This document shows, in pieces, positions 44,736 to 57,344 of a stretch of DNA of 64,000 nt. This DNA is from Dysidea avara (lineage: Eukaryota; Porifera; Demospongiae; Dictyoceratida; Dysideidae). The position numbers and the translations under genes are program-made. The DNA lies in contig NC_089276.1 in NCBI RefSeq assembly GCF_963678975.1, positions 7,403,098 through 7,467,097 of the forward strand. The letters run 5' to 3'. The notes under the pieces were generated by a model, which had not been told where the DNA came from, did no database searches, and saw only the letters and a program-made list of their open reading frames with translations. The first letter of the stretch is position 1. Each line of letters starts with the position of its first letter.

Positions 44736-45277
44736 CGGATTTACAAAAAGGTACCTTTTTCAGACAAAATTTGACCCATGCATATTTTGAACTTTGGGGT
44801 TTCATAAGTTTTTGAACATATACCTTATAATTGCCTGCATGCAATTATCCATGAGTGTACAATAGCTACTAGTATCTATCTGCATTTTGATAATAAGAGC
44901 AAGTTTAGTGTAAGGAGTCAAGTGTTACACCATTTTGTTTGCTGGTATGTAAAATGTGTGGAAAAGGTACCTTTTCACAAATCTGGTCATTTTAACTCAA
45001 CTATTCTAAAGAACATATACAGTATACCAGCTTGTGTACTTTTAAATCAATTACACTGTGGAGAAATGAAGTCATTTATTATAAAAATGCAAGATGGAAA
45101 TCCATGACAAATAAGGCAGTAGACAGCAGGACGAGGCAATAAATCAATATGTACAAAAGCCAGAAGACATCAAGAAAATAATCTACAGGTGCTTACATAA
45201 ACCATCATAATTATATGGGTGATGGCTCTATTGCATGTATTTTGTGGAACTGTCAGATGCTTTGATGAAATGAAATG

Positions 45278-45746
45278 TTAAACAGACAACGAGATACATT
45301 GTTATAGATTATACACCAATGACTATGTATAAATCAAGACATATTATATTTAATCCCCTTCCTTTGATTTATACTTTTCAGACTTATATTGTATGCAGCT
45401 AGGTGTTATCATGTTTTTTGTAAAGCTTCCAACCCAGACGATTGACCTTTATTAGTTTTGACTATGTAGAATTCCATCAGATCCTACCAGATCAGCAGGA
45501 CTTGACACAATTCAAGACTGGATCTGCCAACACTGTGATGAATTCATGATTGTTTTTATCATATATTGTCCTAAATCAAGATGTCAGTTTCATCACTTAT
45601 ATATAGTCATGCGAGATATCATGCTATTCTTATATTTTAAGGAATGCTTTATTTTAAATAGGTTTGCATCATGTAGTAAAGCAAATTATATCTTAATCGC
45701 AGTAAAGCTAAATTGATCTTAGTTCTAGAGAATAGAATAGCTATAA
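45278..45746. other. No gene recognised
   Basis: Most is unassigned. The segment 45665-45740 (GCAAATTATATCTTAATCGC) is an inverted match to 29095-29190 in copy B, so it is part of the same older repeat that precedes a LINE end there too. Confidence 0.4.
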
Positions 45747-45990
45747 TCAGATCAACTTACCCTGCCATTCACTAGAATTGACACATATAAATTCAGCTTC
45801 TTTCCTTCCACTGCTATATGGAACAACTTGCAACCAGAGACTGTTGAAGCTTCATCTATCACTGTGTTTAACAACCTTCTTATAAATGAACTGTAAAATT
45901 GTAATTAGTTAGCTTTAGCTATATATTTTGATTTGTATATTGCATTTATACTCGCTGTGCGAGGTCTTGCAATTATAATAATAAAATATA
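45747..45990 (+). pseudogene. LINE ORF2 C-terminal end with 3' tail
   Basis: Open frame with RIDTYKFSFFPSTAIWNNLQ and ending FNNLLINEL, then a 3' UTR with CGCTGTGCGAGGTCTTGCAA and an ATAATAATAAAAT tail. About 49 residues remain. The tail abuts the tail of the next LINE. Confidence 0.7.
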
Positions 45991-46104
45991 TTATTATTTT
46001 ATTATTATTAACACTTTACAATACAGTAAACGTATTGAGGGTAAACCAACAACCCGTGTTGGCAGCCCAAAAAAAGTTAAAACTTAATTTACTTAATTAC
46101 AAAA

Positions 46105-48960
46105 CTAAAGTACCGAGAAATTGCTAGATAAACCTACGTTATAACAATTACTACATCTGCAACAAAAATGATACGTACAAGGATTGTCAGCTGAAAAATG
46201 AAGTGTGAAGTGTTGATGTAGATACTTGTAGATGTTGACTTTAATGACTGATAGTGGCTGGCTTAGATGGATGGATGGTAATTTATTCCACAGTCTTGAT
46301 ATTCTGTTGAAATAGAAGTTCCTGGTGCAATTGTAGACATGGTTGAGTTTATTATTAGAGGATGATCTGGTGTTTGCAGTGCTAAAAGAAACATGATCAT
46401 GTATATTAAAATGGTTGGAAGGCTGCTTTAGAGCTTTGATGAAAAACATGATGTCATAGAAATCCAGTGTATACATTAAAGGCAGTAGATGTAGTTTGAG
46501 GAGACAAGTCTGATAGTTAGATTCATAGTCTTTAAGGATGAATTTAGTTGCTTGTCGCTGAATCTTTTCTAGGGCAATAGTGTCCTTGATCAAGTATGGA
46601 TTCCACAGCTGAGAGCAATAAGTTAACTGAGATCAAACAAGAGTTATGTATAGAGTTTTTTTGGCTTTAACAGAGTGACAGTTACTAAAAGCACGCCTTA
46701 GGAGGCCGAGATATCTATAAGCCTTGGAAGTTATATGTTTGTAATGATTCTCCCAGGAGAGGTTGTCAGAAATTTGTATACCCAAATCACGATGACTGTG
46801 CAGCCGAGGAAGTGTGTTACCATCAAGTGAATAGGAAGTAGGTGTCTTGTTGTTAAAACTCAAGTAGATACATTTACTGATGCCAAAAAATAAGTCAGAG
46901 TCGATGCTCCAGATGTATAGCTGGTCTAGATCCTGTTGTAAATCAGTATGATCAGGGGGGTGAAGAATTATTTTATAAAGCTTGGTGTCATCAGCAAACA
47001 AAAATAGATTAGAAAACTGTGTAGCTAGAGTTAGATCATATATATATACATTAGAAACAGCAGGGGGCCAAGGATGCTGCCCTGGGGAACACCAGATAAT
47101 ACTGGCAATGGATCAGAAATAACATTGCAGACTTTAACATGTTGAAAGCGATTACGTAGGTAGTTATTAAACCAGTTCCAGAGGTTTCCAGTTATTCCAT
47201 AATTTGATAGTTTAACTAAGAGCTTGCTGTGGGATACATTATCAAAAGCCTTATGAAAATCTAGATAAATAGAGTCAATTTGGTGACCTTGGGAAGTAGC
47301 TTTGAAAATATTGTTCAGATATAGCAAAAGTTGTTGGGTGGTGGACCTACCAGGCAAGAATCCAAACTGACAGGTAGTAACATTATTAAGTACATGATCA
47401 ATGATTTTGTTGTAGATAAGAGTTTCTAAAACTTTTGATGTGTTACATAGAAGGGAAATAAGTCTATAATTCTTTACGGATGATCGATCAGCTGATTTGT
47501 AGACTGGTACCACTAGATGAACTTTCCATTCTTGGGGGATAACACCAAATGCCAAACTTAAGTTGAACAGGTGGTATAATGGATGGGTGAGTGATGGAGC
47601 ACAATATTTGAGAATTTTGGGGCTAATAGAGTCAATTCCTGTAGCTTTGTTGGGATCAAGCTGACTTAAAACTGAATACACTTCTTCTTCAGTAAAGGCC
47701 AGTAAGTTCATTTCATTAGAATGTGAAGTTGCATTCGCATAATGTGGAGTTGTAGAAGGTGGAGTAAAAACCGAATGGAAATATTGATTAAAAAGTTTAC
47801 TCTAGAGATGTTGCTGTTAGCTGAGGTAGCATCAAGGTGGATGGTGGGTGGGATTGTGGCTGACTTTGTAAAACTTCTTATGTAATGGTATATTGCAGGA
47901 TTAGAAGAATTGGCATAGTTGGTAATGAGTGTAGTTTCGTAGTTGGACTTAGCAGCAGCTGCACTTTGTTGGAACATTTCTTCAACATGATTTATAGTCG
48001 ACTTGCATTGTGTTCAGAAGGTGAACACTTGTGCTTTCTTCTCAGGGTATGCAAACACTTCAATTGATGTCGTAGACCTCTGCTAAACCACTTGGGGTAT
48101 TGTTTAGAACGGATTTGTATTTTGGGAATAAATAACATCATGGCTTCGTGAATAATAGACTTAATCATATCCCATGTAGCTTCAACATCTGATAGGAACA
48201 AACAGTTGACGATCATAGATTTGGATATGTAGGAATTCATTCCATGAAAATCAGCTTTAGAGAAATCATAAACATGTTGAGAAATATTTTCAGTTCGCTG
48301 AGGTTGAACAAATGATAATTCAAAAGTGATAGCATAGTGATCAGATTTGATACATAGGTTGTCAGTCAGTATCACTTACTGAAATGCTGTCTATTAGGTC
48401 ATCATTGTTTGTAAGGATGAGGTCCAAAGTGTTGCCATGGATATGAGTTGAGCAGGATATTAACTGTGATAAATTATTTTCAAAACATGTGTCACAAAAT
48501 GCTTCAGCAGCAATAGTGCTACCACAGAGAGTATCCCAGTCAATGTCGCGCAAGTTGAAGTCACCTAGTAGTACAATGTTAGAGGACTGTTGAAACTGGT
48601 AGAGATGACTTGATAGAGATTGGATCAGTGATACATTAGGATTAGGAGGTAAGTACACAATACATAGGATAAGTGTTTGTGGGAGTTCCACTTCAACAGT
48701 TAGCATCTCAATATTGGTGGGGGAGGGGAGGACTTTACTGACAATGTTATCCCGCACTGCAAGGAGGACATCACCACCTCTTGAGCCACGATCATTACGA
48801 TATATAGTAAGTATAGTTAGTAGGTAAAATTTTGTTGTCAAATATATTGCTGGATAGCCATGTCTCAGTAATAGCTACAATGTCAAAATTATGGGAATAA
48901 ATCAAAGTTTGAAACGAGGATAATTTGTTAACTATACTTCTTATGTTCATATAATAACAG
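46105..48960 (-). pseudogene. LINE ORF2 (endonuclease and reverse transcriptase)
   Basis: Endonuclease: NIRSIVNKLSSF with ITETWL (about 48930-48860), GSRGGDVLLAVR, LLGDFNLRDIDW, THIHGNTLDLILTN and SDHYAITF. Reverse transcriptase: PNKATGIDSISPKILK, YRLISLL, GFLPGRSTTQQL, YLDFHKAFDNVSH, SGVPQGSILGPLLFL and FADDTKLY, with the catalytic F-A-D-D intact. The C-terminal part ends FNRISRLWNKLPSIHL and runs to 46105. Frame breaks lie near 48800, 48365, 47985, 47720, 47015 and 46610. The order and motifs are those of the CR1/L2 group. Confidence 0.85.
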
Positions 48961-49145
48961 CTGAGTAGTCATTGATTTGTTGTAGGTGCTGCAGAAGAAG
49001 ATTGCTGATTTATAGATGTCATTAGAGGGAGTGGGGGATTATAATCAGAACGGCATAGTTCAGAATTATGGTATTGTCCATAGAGTTTGTTGTCGATAAA
49101 AATGCTTTTGTTTCTAATTTTAATTCTTTTCTAGTCAAAGCCTAA

Positions 49146-49960
49146 TTACATCAATGTCCATCTTTCTTTAAGCAATGCAGATTCAGCTTTCCTTTCTTCC
49201 GGCGTCATGTCAGGTTTGATTCGTACTGGAGCTTGGAATGAGGCAATTTTGGTTAAAGCCATGGTGGCTTCTGTGGATCGTAGAAATTTAATGAGAATTG
49301 GCCTGGGGCGTGAAGTATCAGATTTGTATTTGCCCAAACGGAAGCAATCCTTGACTGAACTGGCCTGGATCGATAAGTCAACTTTAGCAAATTCATTGGT
49401 GATTGATTGTAAATCATTTTCCAGACGGTCAGATTTAGATGTTTTGGGTGGGCTTTCTTTAATACCGTACATGACAACATTGAACTTCTTGTCCTCATAA
49501 CTAGCAGTAGATGGTGGTTTATTAGTGAGGGTGACACTTGCAGGCTTAGGTTGAGAGTTTGCAGAGGTTGATCCATCAAGCATTGATACAGGCTCCAGAG
49601 TAGGTTCCAATGACTTGACGGAGGTCTGGAGAGCTGCAATAGATTTGGTGAGTGAAGCAATTGTGGCTTTCAGATCTAAAATGGTTGAGCAGTGTTCCTT
49701 TAGTTGGCAATTAAACTGGTAAACACAGATTTGGGAAGACCTGCGCAACCTCTATGCAACCAGGAGTTGCACTGGCCTTCACAGAAAATACCCTTCTTAG
49801 ACTTACTGGAATCTTGTATTACTTCTAGACAAATACACCAACCTTTCTTCTTGGTTTTCTTTGGCTGACACGAGTATTGTGATGAATCGCCTGGTCTGTT
49901 ACGCTTTAAGCTAGAAGTGGTGTCCATGCTGGCTGCATCAGTGTCTTTAGAGGACGACAT
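49146..49960 (-). pseudogene. LINE ORF1 (PHD finger, coiled coil, RNA-binding part)
   Basis: Starts MSSSKDTDAASMDTT at 49960. A PHD-type finger follows: CICLEV, then FCEGQCNSWLHRGCAGLPKS. The frame is lost near 49705-49745, probably by a deletion, and resumes with a helical segment (LKATIASLTKSIAALQTSVK) and an RRM-like part (FNVVMYGIKES, RPRPILIKFLRSTE). It ends at 49146 after LLKERWTLM. The protein would bind element RNA. Confidence 0.75.
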
Positions 49961-49990
49961 TATTATCCGTTTCTAAATAAAGAACACCAC

Positions 49991-51684
49991 GACGAAATAA
50001 CATACAAAGAAACACAGCGACTAGCCTTGAGTGGTATATACCGTTATCATACAATCCAGTATTATGCCACGGTACAACAGCGTTTTTACATAGTAGCAAT
50101 ATGAGATCATCATGCATCCATAAACACATTAATGGTGTACCATCTCTTCAGTTATACCTTATTTATTAAGTAAAATCTTGCTGTAATGCACTTACATACA
50201 TATCCCCACTCTACACTATTCAAGTTACGTACATAGGACAACAGACCTCCTCAAAAAGGATATCTGGGTACCTTGATAGCCTCATGATCTTACTTTATAA
50301 TTGTACATACATTTTTGGACCCAAGCCAAGTCTGTGGTTTCTCAAAAATGAACACTTCATCAATGGTCCAGGGAATAGAATAGTTACACTACATGCAGGT
50401 ATATATATATAGTAGATGCATTACTTGTACCAAGAGTTTTATATTATTAACACTTGCTTGCACCTCAATGTGTGATTTATAGTACTGTAATTACTAATAT
50501 TAATGGTTTTCAAAGTATTTTGTGTTCACGTTTTGAAGATCAGTACAGGTAAATGTTAAATATGTGGTCAACATGTTTACTTCCTACGTGAGTATGTGTA
50601 TGAATTTATGATTTGATCTTCAAAGTGGTCGTGAATGTAATGTAGTAATTAATTTCACACATTGAGGTACAATTAATGGACGTATATGGTAAAACCCCTC
50701 CATTGCTAGAACCATAATAAAGTGCTCATATTACAGAAGCAGCCACAGAAGTATCTTGATCTAAATGTACGTGCACCACTAGAGTGGGAGTACGGTGTAT
50801 AAACAGGTGTCCTGGTTATCATGCAAGATATCCTCTGAGGAGTTCTGTTGTATGTACCTATATGCAGCCACATACGAAACTTAAATATGGCTAAGTCCAC
50901 TACAGTGAGATTCAACTTAATAAAGAAGGTACTTGTGAAGAGATGGTACAACATTTACATGATGTTTATGGACACGTGGTGGTCAGATCTATAATTTATA
51001 GTCAACCTGTCTAATAAGGACCATTTTTGGATTTGCTAGAAAGGGTTGATGCTTTGGTGCTATACATTAAAGAAATATAATTTAACTGCAGCACATAGAT
51101 GGCCTTTAATACAGGTGGTCACTAGTACAGGTTGCAATGTACCTAGACAACTTCACTCTGTAAGACAAACTTGGCAAAGCCTTGTTGTAAGTGGTTATTG
51201 GAGGTGTACACTCCAATACAGCAATAATAGACTGCAAATTCCACCGCATACCACAACATAATTCATTATATCTCTCGAGCCCATTGTGGTCCCACCACAA
51301 AAATTTTATCAAACATAGACTATGACCTAATTATTCACAAAATAATTTGAAAAATTTCAAGCAGCATTTTTCAAAATATAAACGATTAAAGTTTTCAATG
51401 AAGTACTTTTGAACCATAATTAGTAGATATCCCATAATTTAGGGATCACTGGAAAGGTCGTCCAACAGTCTTCCATCAGTGAAAATTGTGTTTAAAAAGA
51501 ATTACACAGTGCAAAGTTGCAGTCAATTTTATGACTAGGGATGGACCAAATTTTCATGAAATATTCAAATTATTTGTGGTCATAAATCAGAAACTATGAA
51601 ATGTATGGAGCTAAAAATTTTGCATGAGTGACAAGCACCGCAGGTACACAAATACACCAAGTTTCGTCAAAATCCAAGAGGTGA
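49991..51684. other. No gene recognised
   Basis: No domain, inverted repeat or tandem array stands out. Short open frames at 50706-50954 and 51046-51312 do not resemble any family known to me. The first 150 bases may be LINE 5' UTR. Confidence 0.35.
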
Positions 51685-51692
51685 CCCTAAAT

Positions 51693-54600
51693 CAGGGACC
51701 CGCCGATTATGCTCATAATTTTACCTACTATGCTATGCTGCACTGCTAAAAAATTTACCTATTATGCTTAAATTTATGCTCATTATTTACCCATTATGCT
51801 CAAATTATGCCCATAATAATTTCTAATTTATGGATAAATAATAAGTGGCTGAAGCACAAATAGTCAGGTTCACTATGTACTTTTGTTCAAAGTTTATGGA
51901 GATTAGCAAACCTATACGTTTTTGGAAAGCTTAGAGCATGAGGAATCTGAAAATCAATGTTTACATTTGCACATATTCCTGCAAGGTCAGCATGTTTTAA
52001 ATTTCAAAATGGCAGCCAATAAAGTAAGAAATTCCCGATATATCAATTTTAATTTGACATAAAAGTTCATTAATAAACTCAACAAATTCTCTGGTGACAT
52101 TTTTACATCTCTATTTATTAGAGGTGATAGTTAATCATGAATAATTAGAAGTTTTTACAAATGGAATAGAAGAGCATCCATTATGCTGCAATAACTCAAG
52201 AATAGTTCTAAGCAAAAAGAATTGTGGAATATTCCAGATTAATTTAATGAGATCTTTGTATAACTGGAGCAAAGTATAAGTTTGGCTTTCACTGAAACAG
52301 TTCAAGCCAGAAAAAATTGAGTTATTCTAATAGAGCAGTCACATACTCTAATAAAGCAATCAATTTTGAGTTCATATTGTTAATGTAGCAGTCACTTTTA
52401 TGAAACTCCTAGCTAGTGTGCTTATGTTAGGCATAAATTTCAGGAGATTAGCTAATACTAGGTTTGAAAGAATAATCGTCATTTGCATAAAATATTCTCT
52501 CTTAAAAGGAACCTTGTTAATTAGCAATTGGCAACTATGACTTCACCCTGACCAGATCCAAGAGCACTTTTGCATGTACCAGTTGGTGGCATGCATTGAC
52601 ACAGTTTACTATGTCAAATATAACTTTGCTCAAAATTTATGGGCCTACATAATTATTATTAGAAAGCTTAGAGCATGGAGATCAATGCTTACATTTATAC
52701 AGATACCTACATGTTAGTTAATTAGCAGTTTGAAAATAGCAGTCCATATGGTGCAAATTTCTCCATATATTAGCCTCTTATTGACAGAGAATTGTAACAA
52801 ACAATATTTCTATGTTCTCACACCCATATAGAATCCATTAATAGCCTCTAAAATGCTAAGTAACTTAAAAGCAATTTATTTGGCAAATCGTTATTCCATG
52901 AAACAAAGTGAATAAGTGAATTATGAACATTGAGATGTAGAGTACAGCTATGTATAAAGACATCACGGCTATGTACGTATGTACATATACATGTATTTAT
53001 ATCTATTACAGTTAATTCAAAGATATGAACCTAACAATGATCAGCACTGTCACTGTTGTCATTTTTGATGTATTATACAGTACGATAGTACTATATATAT
53101 ATTAGGGATCATGCAGAATTGAGCTTTTCTAGTTCAAAATATCACCCTAAAACCAGTCTCAATTTCCCTTCATGACAGCTTTGCAACATTGGCTAGGCAT
53201 AGCCAAGCTCAAAAATGTTGACTTTAGACTAACTCCAAACTCTTCCAACAAACTTTCTATAGCATTTTAGAATTTTTCTATTCAACAGAATTTTACGCTG
53301 ACTGACTGACAGCCATGCAAGCATAATTTGACATATTGGCTTGATTTTGCCAACTGTAGATGTACAATACATGCATCATGGGCTTGCCTTTGTCCTCTTT
53401 TGTGTTCCAGTTCTCTTCACTGACAATGCAAGGTGTCAATTTACGCTACATAACGTGATACAGCTTAACTGTGGCTGTGTTAGCTTATCGCCGGTATTTT
53501 CCATAGCAATATGATTGATAGTGGAGACACTTCTCACGCTGTTCTTTGTTTGTAACGCTGTGTAACGTGAAAAGCATAGCTGAAAATGAAGCATAATGGC
53601 TACCTCCCTTTTTGCTACATAATTGATAGTTGGGACATGTGTCCAGGTGTATAGTTTTCCAAGTGCCCTTCTTCCTTTGATGCAGTATATGTGCAAGTTC
53701 ACCAGTCATAATTATGTTAGTCCTACATTAATTAATTCCTATATTTCAGTCTATACAGTAGTGAACAAGAGATGTTACCTATATGCTGCGGTGGACATTT
53801 AATCCCTAATTCAGTCATTTATAGACTGAATGAAGTATAGGGATTAATTGTTCACTAGTATATCTGCAGATGTATAGGCAACCTTTCTTCTTTCGCTACT
53901 TTTTAGCAATTCCCTTGTTTCTGTACTTTTTTCATCGTAATCCAACTTTAAAATTTTTCATTTTTCCTTCTACTTGTATGTATATATAAATCTCCGTCAC
54001 TTGTGCATCTGTACCACACAAACACAGTTCTGTGCAAGGTAAATCATTGCAATAACACCAGCATTTTAGCATGGAGCAGTTACTTGTAAGCCTGTCATTA
54101 AAAGCATCTTGGCTAGATCTTTGCCATCTTCTGGATAAGAATCACTCCATCGACAATTGCAATATTTGGATTATTTAAAGATGGTAATCATTCTGTCACC
54201 AGAAAGGAAATTTACATTGGGTTAACAGTTAGGTAACAGTGGATACTAATTTTTGAGATCATGTATCAATTTTAACTTGTTGGTGCATGTCTATCTGGTG
54301 CATAAAATTGCTCTTGGTGATCACGGTGAATTCATTGTTTATGTAAAAAGGAAACTTCCCTTTTAGGAGAGAGCTAATTCCAATTACTTTTAAAATGAAA
54401 ATTCTTTCAAATTCATCTAATGCTAATTATGCTAAACATACGTAAGCACATTAACAAAAAAATGGGCTCAAAAGTTGACTGCCTTTAAGTGATTGCTCTA
54501 TTAGAGTATCTAAAATTTCAGCTTTTCTAGGTTTGAACTGTTTTAGTAGAAGTCATATTATACTTTGCACTAGTTATACTTTGCACCAGTTATACTCCAA

Positions 54601-55242
54601 ATGATCCAGAATATTCATTAATTCTTTTCACTATAAATTATTCCTGAATTATTGCAGTATAATAGATGTTCTTCTATTCCCTTTGTAAAAACTTCCAATT
54701 GTTCATGATTAACTGTCTCACCTCTAATGAAAAGAGGTGTAAAAATGTCACCAGAGAATTTGTTGAGTTCATTTATTAAACTTTTATGTCAAATTTAACT
54801 TGATATATTAGAGTTTTCTTATTTTATTTGTCACTTTGAAATTTAAAAAATGCTGACCTTGCAGGAATCTGTCAAATGTAAACATTGATTTTGAGATTCC
54901 TCATGCTCTAAGCTTTCCAAAAATGTATAGGTTTGCTAATCTCCATAAACTTTGAGCGAAAGTGTATTTTTTGACATAGTGAACCTGACTAAAACTTACT
55001 TGTCAAAATGCATATCACAGAAAAGATTGATATACTCTAATAGAACAGTCAGCTATGTGATTGTTCTATTAGAGTTACTGACTGTTCTATTAGAGTATAT
55101 CAATCTTTCTGTGATAGCTATTTTGATAAGCAAGAATTCATACTATAACACAAATATTCTACCTATTATGCTAGCATTATTTTCAATCCTTTCAGACACC
55201 TATTATGCTCATAATTATGCCAGCATAATCGGCGGGTCCCTA
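51693..55242. mobile_element. hAT-type element with inverted repeats of about 700 bp
   Basis: The ends CAGGGACCCGCCGATTATGC and, in complement, TAGGGACCCGCCGATTATGC are flanked by a perfect 8-bp duplication CCCTAAAT (51685-51692 and 55243-55250). The arms continue with matching blocks such as GTTTATGGAGATTAGCAAAC and GGAAAGCTTAGAGCATGAGG to about 52370 on the left and 54490 on the right. An 8-bp duplication with a YAGGG end fits hAT. Only non-coding DNA is present between the arms, including one copy of the 19430-20150 repeat, so it is non-autonomous. Confidence 0.85.
55021..55112. repeat. Hairpin inside the right arm of the hAT-type element
   Basis: AAGATTGATATACTCTAATA and its complement TATTAGAGTATATCAATCTT surround a short loop with two further TCTATTAGAG boxes. 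Confidence 0.8.
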
Positions 55243-55250
55243 CCCTAAAT

Positions 55251-56016
55251 TCCTTGTTGATTTGACATGGAATGACCCATAACCTAAATCTACCATGTAT
55301 GAAAGTGAGTAGAGGTGGAGAGGCATTCATGATGTGTTCCTTGGGATCAGCTAAAGGTAGTATCGCAATGCTGTATAGAAACCTTATAGCTACTCAGAGC
55401 AGTGTAATGGTGTATGTGTATAATGGCTTCAATCAATGGAGCAGTTAATGCTGGGTGGCCACAATAGCCAAGCAAACCAGACATGGTTAAGCTTAAAAGC
55501 TCAACTTTGTAAATTGGATTTGGTGAAATCCAATTTCCAAGACATAGAAGATAAGACTTTTTAGCTCGTCACCAGTTGCGCGCTGTGTGAGCAAAGCGCT
55601 AAAGTTAATGCTTTTTATGTAGTAATAATTGGATGATGGAAAGATCCCCTTATCTAACTAGTCTACATTTGTAAGTCAGTCACATTTTTTGATATTTGAT
55701 ATATCTTCAATAGCAAAGTATTAAAAGCAGTAAGCCACATAGCAGTTTAAAGTTAGCTAGTATACAGAAAAGAAATAAATTTTTAGATATGAAATCTATT
55801 TCACGAAAAATGTAAATTATGGTACTTAATGTCTTACACAAATGCTACTATTATGCATTTCACTGGTAGTTTCCCAACATCAGTTTGGAAATGGACTGCC
55901 ACTTATACACATACAGCTTAACTTATAACTTTTCTAGTAAATTTAATTTATAGCAATAAATTGAGATTACAGTAAAAGTAATTATTGTTCTATTGAAGTT
56001 AACATGCCTTGGCATG
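55251..56016. other. No gene recognised
   Basis: AT-rich DNA without a convincing open frame, inverted repeat or tandem array. Confidence 0.35.
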
Positions 56017-56024
56017 GGTGTAGA

Positions 56025-56467
56025 CAGGGCCGCCCAGAGAAATTAAGGGGCCCAGGGCAAAGAGTTAAAGTGGGGCCCTTCACCCAAGTTGTAAGTTGAA
56101 GACCAAAAAAAAAAAAAAAAAAAAAAAAAAGGTCACAACCTGCTGGCAATGACAATAACTACCCATCACCAACCACATCTCCTTATCTATAAGCTTGCTA
56201 CACTGCTCCTCTGAAGAATACTGTGACTGCTCTATTAGAATATTTAGATCTGACTGCTCTATTAGAGTATATCGCTCTTTTAAACAGGTATTCAGGGGGC
56301 CTCCTGGGGCCCCTTTCAGGCTGGGGCCCGGGGCAAAATGCCCCAGTTGCCCCACCTGTGGGCGGCCCTGATTCAGGGTGCCCTTCATGGGGCCTCCTGG
56401 GGCCCCTTTCAGGCTGGGGCCCAGGGCAAAATTCCCCAGTTGCCCCCCCCCCCTGTGGGCGGCCCTG
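56025..56467. mobile_element. hAT-type MITE, 443 bp
   Basis: The ends CAGGGCCGCCCAGAG and, in complement, CAGGGCCGCCCACAG are flanked by a perfect 8-bp duplication GGTGTAGA (56017-56024 and 56468-56475). The right end is present twice in tandem (about 56290-56371 and 56385-56467), so a terminal duplication happened before or after insertion. A run of about 26 A lies at 56105-56130. No gene. Confidence 0.9.
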
Positions 56468-56626
56468 GGTGTAGAGTAAATACAGCGCAAACCTATGTAC
56501 CATGCATATTAATATACCACAGTAAATGAAGCCAACATTATTATTATAGGTAATAATCGTCAAACTCACATGAGTGAGTATGTTACAATAGGTGCAATAA
56601 TTAAGGCTAAGTTACAATATAGTTAT

Positions 56627-56728
56627 TTAGATGTTCCTTAAAGTATCTAAATTGTTACAACTTATAGTATCTCTAAGTAGATTGTTCCATAATCGAATTG
56701 AAGTAGGAAAAAGCTGTACTGGTAAACG
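56627..56728 (-). pseudogene. LINE ORF2 C-terminal fragment
   Basis: The minus strand reads LFPTSIRLWNNLLRDTISCN, with NNLDTLRNI before the stop, which is the WN-LL tail of CR1/L2-group LINEs. Upstream the frame shifts near 56715 to VDVYQYSFF. Heavily 5'-truncated. Confidence 0.6.
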
Positions 56729-56895
56729 TCAACAGCTGTCTCAGGCTGTATAACATGCTTTAGGTAAGAGAATTTAAACTAGTCTTTTGTGCTTTGTCAT
56801 AGCACTAAGAATTGAAATCAATATGCTTGATTTGGTCGTACCCATCTTGACGTAAAAAGACACTTAATCCCATGGGGCTCCCATGGGAAGATTTA

Positions 56896-56927
56896 GGCCA
56901 CTTCAACTAAATCTTTTGTTTCTCGGG
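56896..56927. repeat. Left 32-bp inverted arm around the BEL insertion
   Basis: GGCCACTTCAACTAAATCTT plus TTGTTTCTCGGG. Its complement, with one change, is at 63166-63197. The pair probably belonged to one short foldback element that the BEL retrotransposon split. Confidence 0.7.
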
Positions 56928-57090
56928 CGAAATTCAGCCAAATAAAAGTCGGTAGGTCGGTAAAATAAAAATAAAAATAGGCTATTTTGCTAGCTGAAGA
57001 GTGATATTGCGAGTCAAACGGTGGCTAAGCTACATTATGGTTGCTGTATCACTTGTGAGTAGGCAGCTATATGTTGAGATTTTTACTTTT

Positions 57091-57344
57091 TGTCGTGGAG
57101 GAGGAACTGTAGAACCTTTACATACACCTATTATGTAACACTATTAGTATGTTGCACGTATGCGGTTCACGTGATAAGAATCAGTTCGATTGTGGCATTA
57201 ACACGAGGTGCTTGGCTTCACGACCAGTCTTGAATCCTCCCCTATTCCGCCGATCGTTAGTGGAACCTCGGCGTACTACAATTCTACCAACACATTTTTG
57301 GTGCTGTGACAGGTACGTCGGCTATATTGTCATACCCCGCTACA
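57091..57344 (+). repeat. 5' LTR of the BEL element
   Basis: Starts TGTCGTGGAGGAGG and ends CCCCGCTACA. It contains TTCACGTGAT, an E-box-like CACGTG. Its last 50 bases are repeated directly after it at 57345-57394. A primer-binding-site-like TGGTGCTGTGAC starts 4 bases past the LTR. Confidence 0.95.

Larger units (their letters stand above)
43019..45277 (-). mobile_element. Copy C of the ACGCGT-palindrome element, second part
   Basis: It resumes at ATTATTAATCAATAAC, exactly where the first part stopped at 34700 when compared with copy A. It continues to GATGAAATGAAATG, equivalent to about 22435 in A. The outer end is missing. Two later insertions lie inside. Confidence 0.7.
45990..49990 (-). 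mobile_element. Nearly full-length CR1/L2-group LINE
   Basis: A minus-strand unit with an ORF1 carrying a PHD-type zinc finger, an ORF2 with apurinic-type endonuclease and reverse transcriptase, and a 3' end made of AATAATAATAAAATAATAAT repeats. CR1-group elements are known for a PHD-type ORF1 and a short-repeat 3' end. The frame breaks about seven to eight times, so it is inactive, but every domain is still easy to read, which suggests moderate age. The exact 5' end is not clear. Confidence 0.85.

Noticed and set aside
44020-45277. A separate large inverted duplication with 22440-23330
   Set aside because: Explained by copies A and C of one element family lying in opposite orientations.
49207-49500. 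Plus-strand frame opposite the LINE ORF1
   Set aside because: The minus strand has the recognisable ORF1 domains, so this is a shadow.
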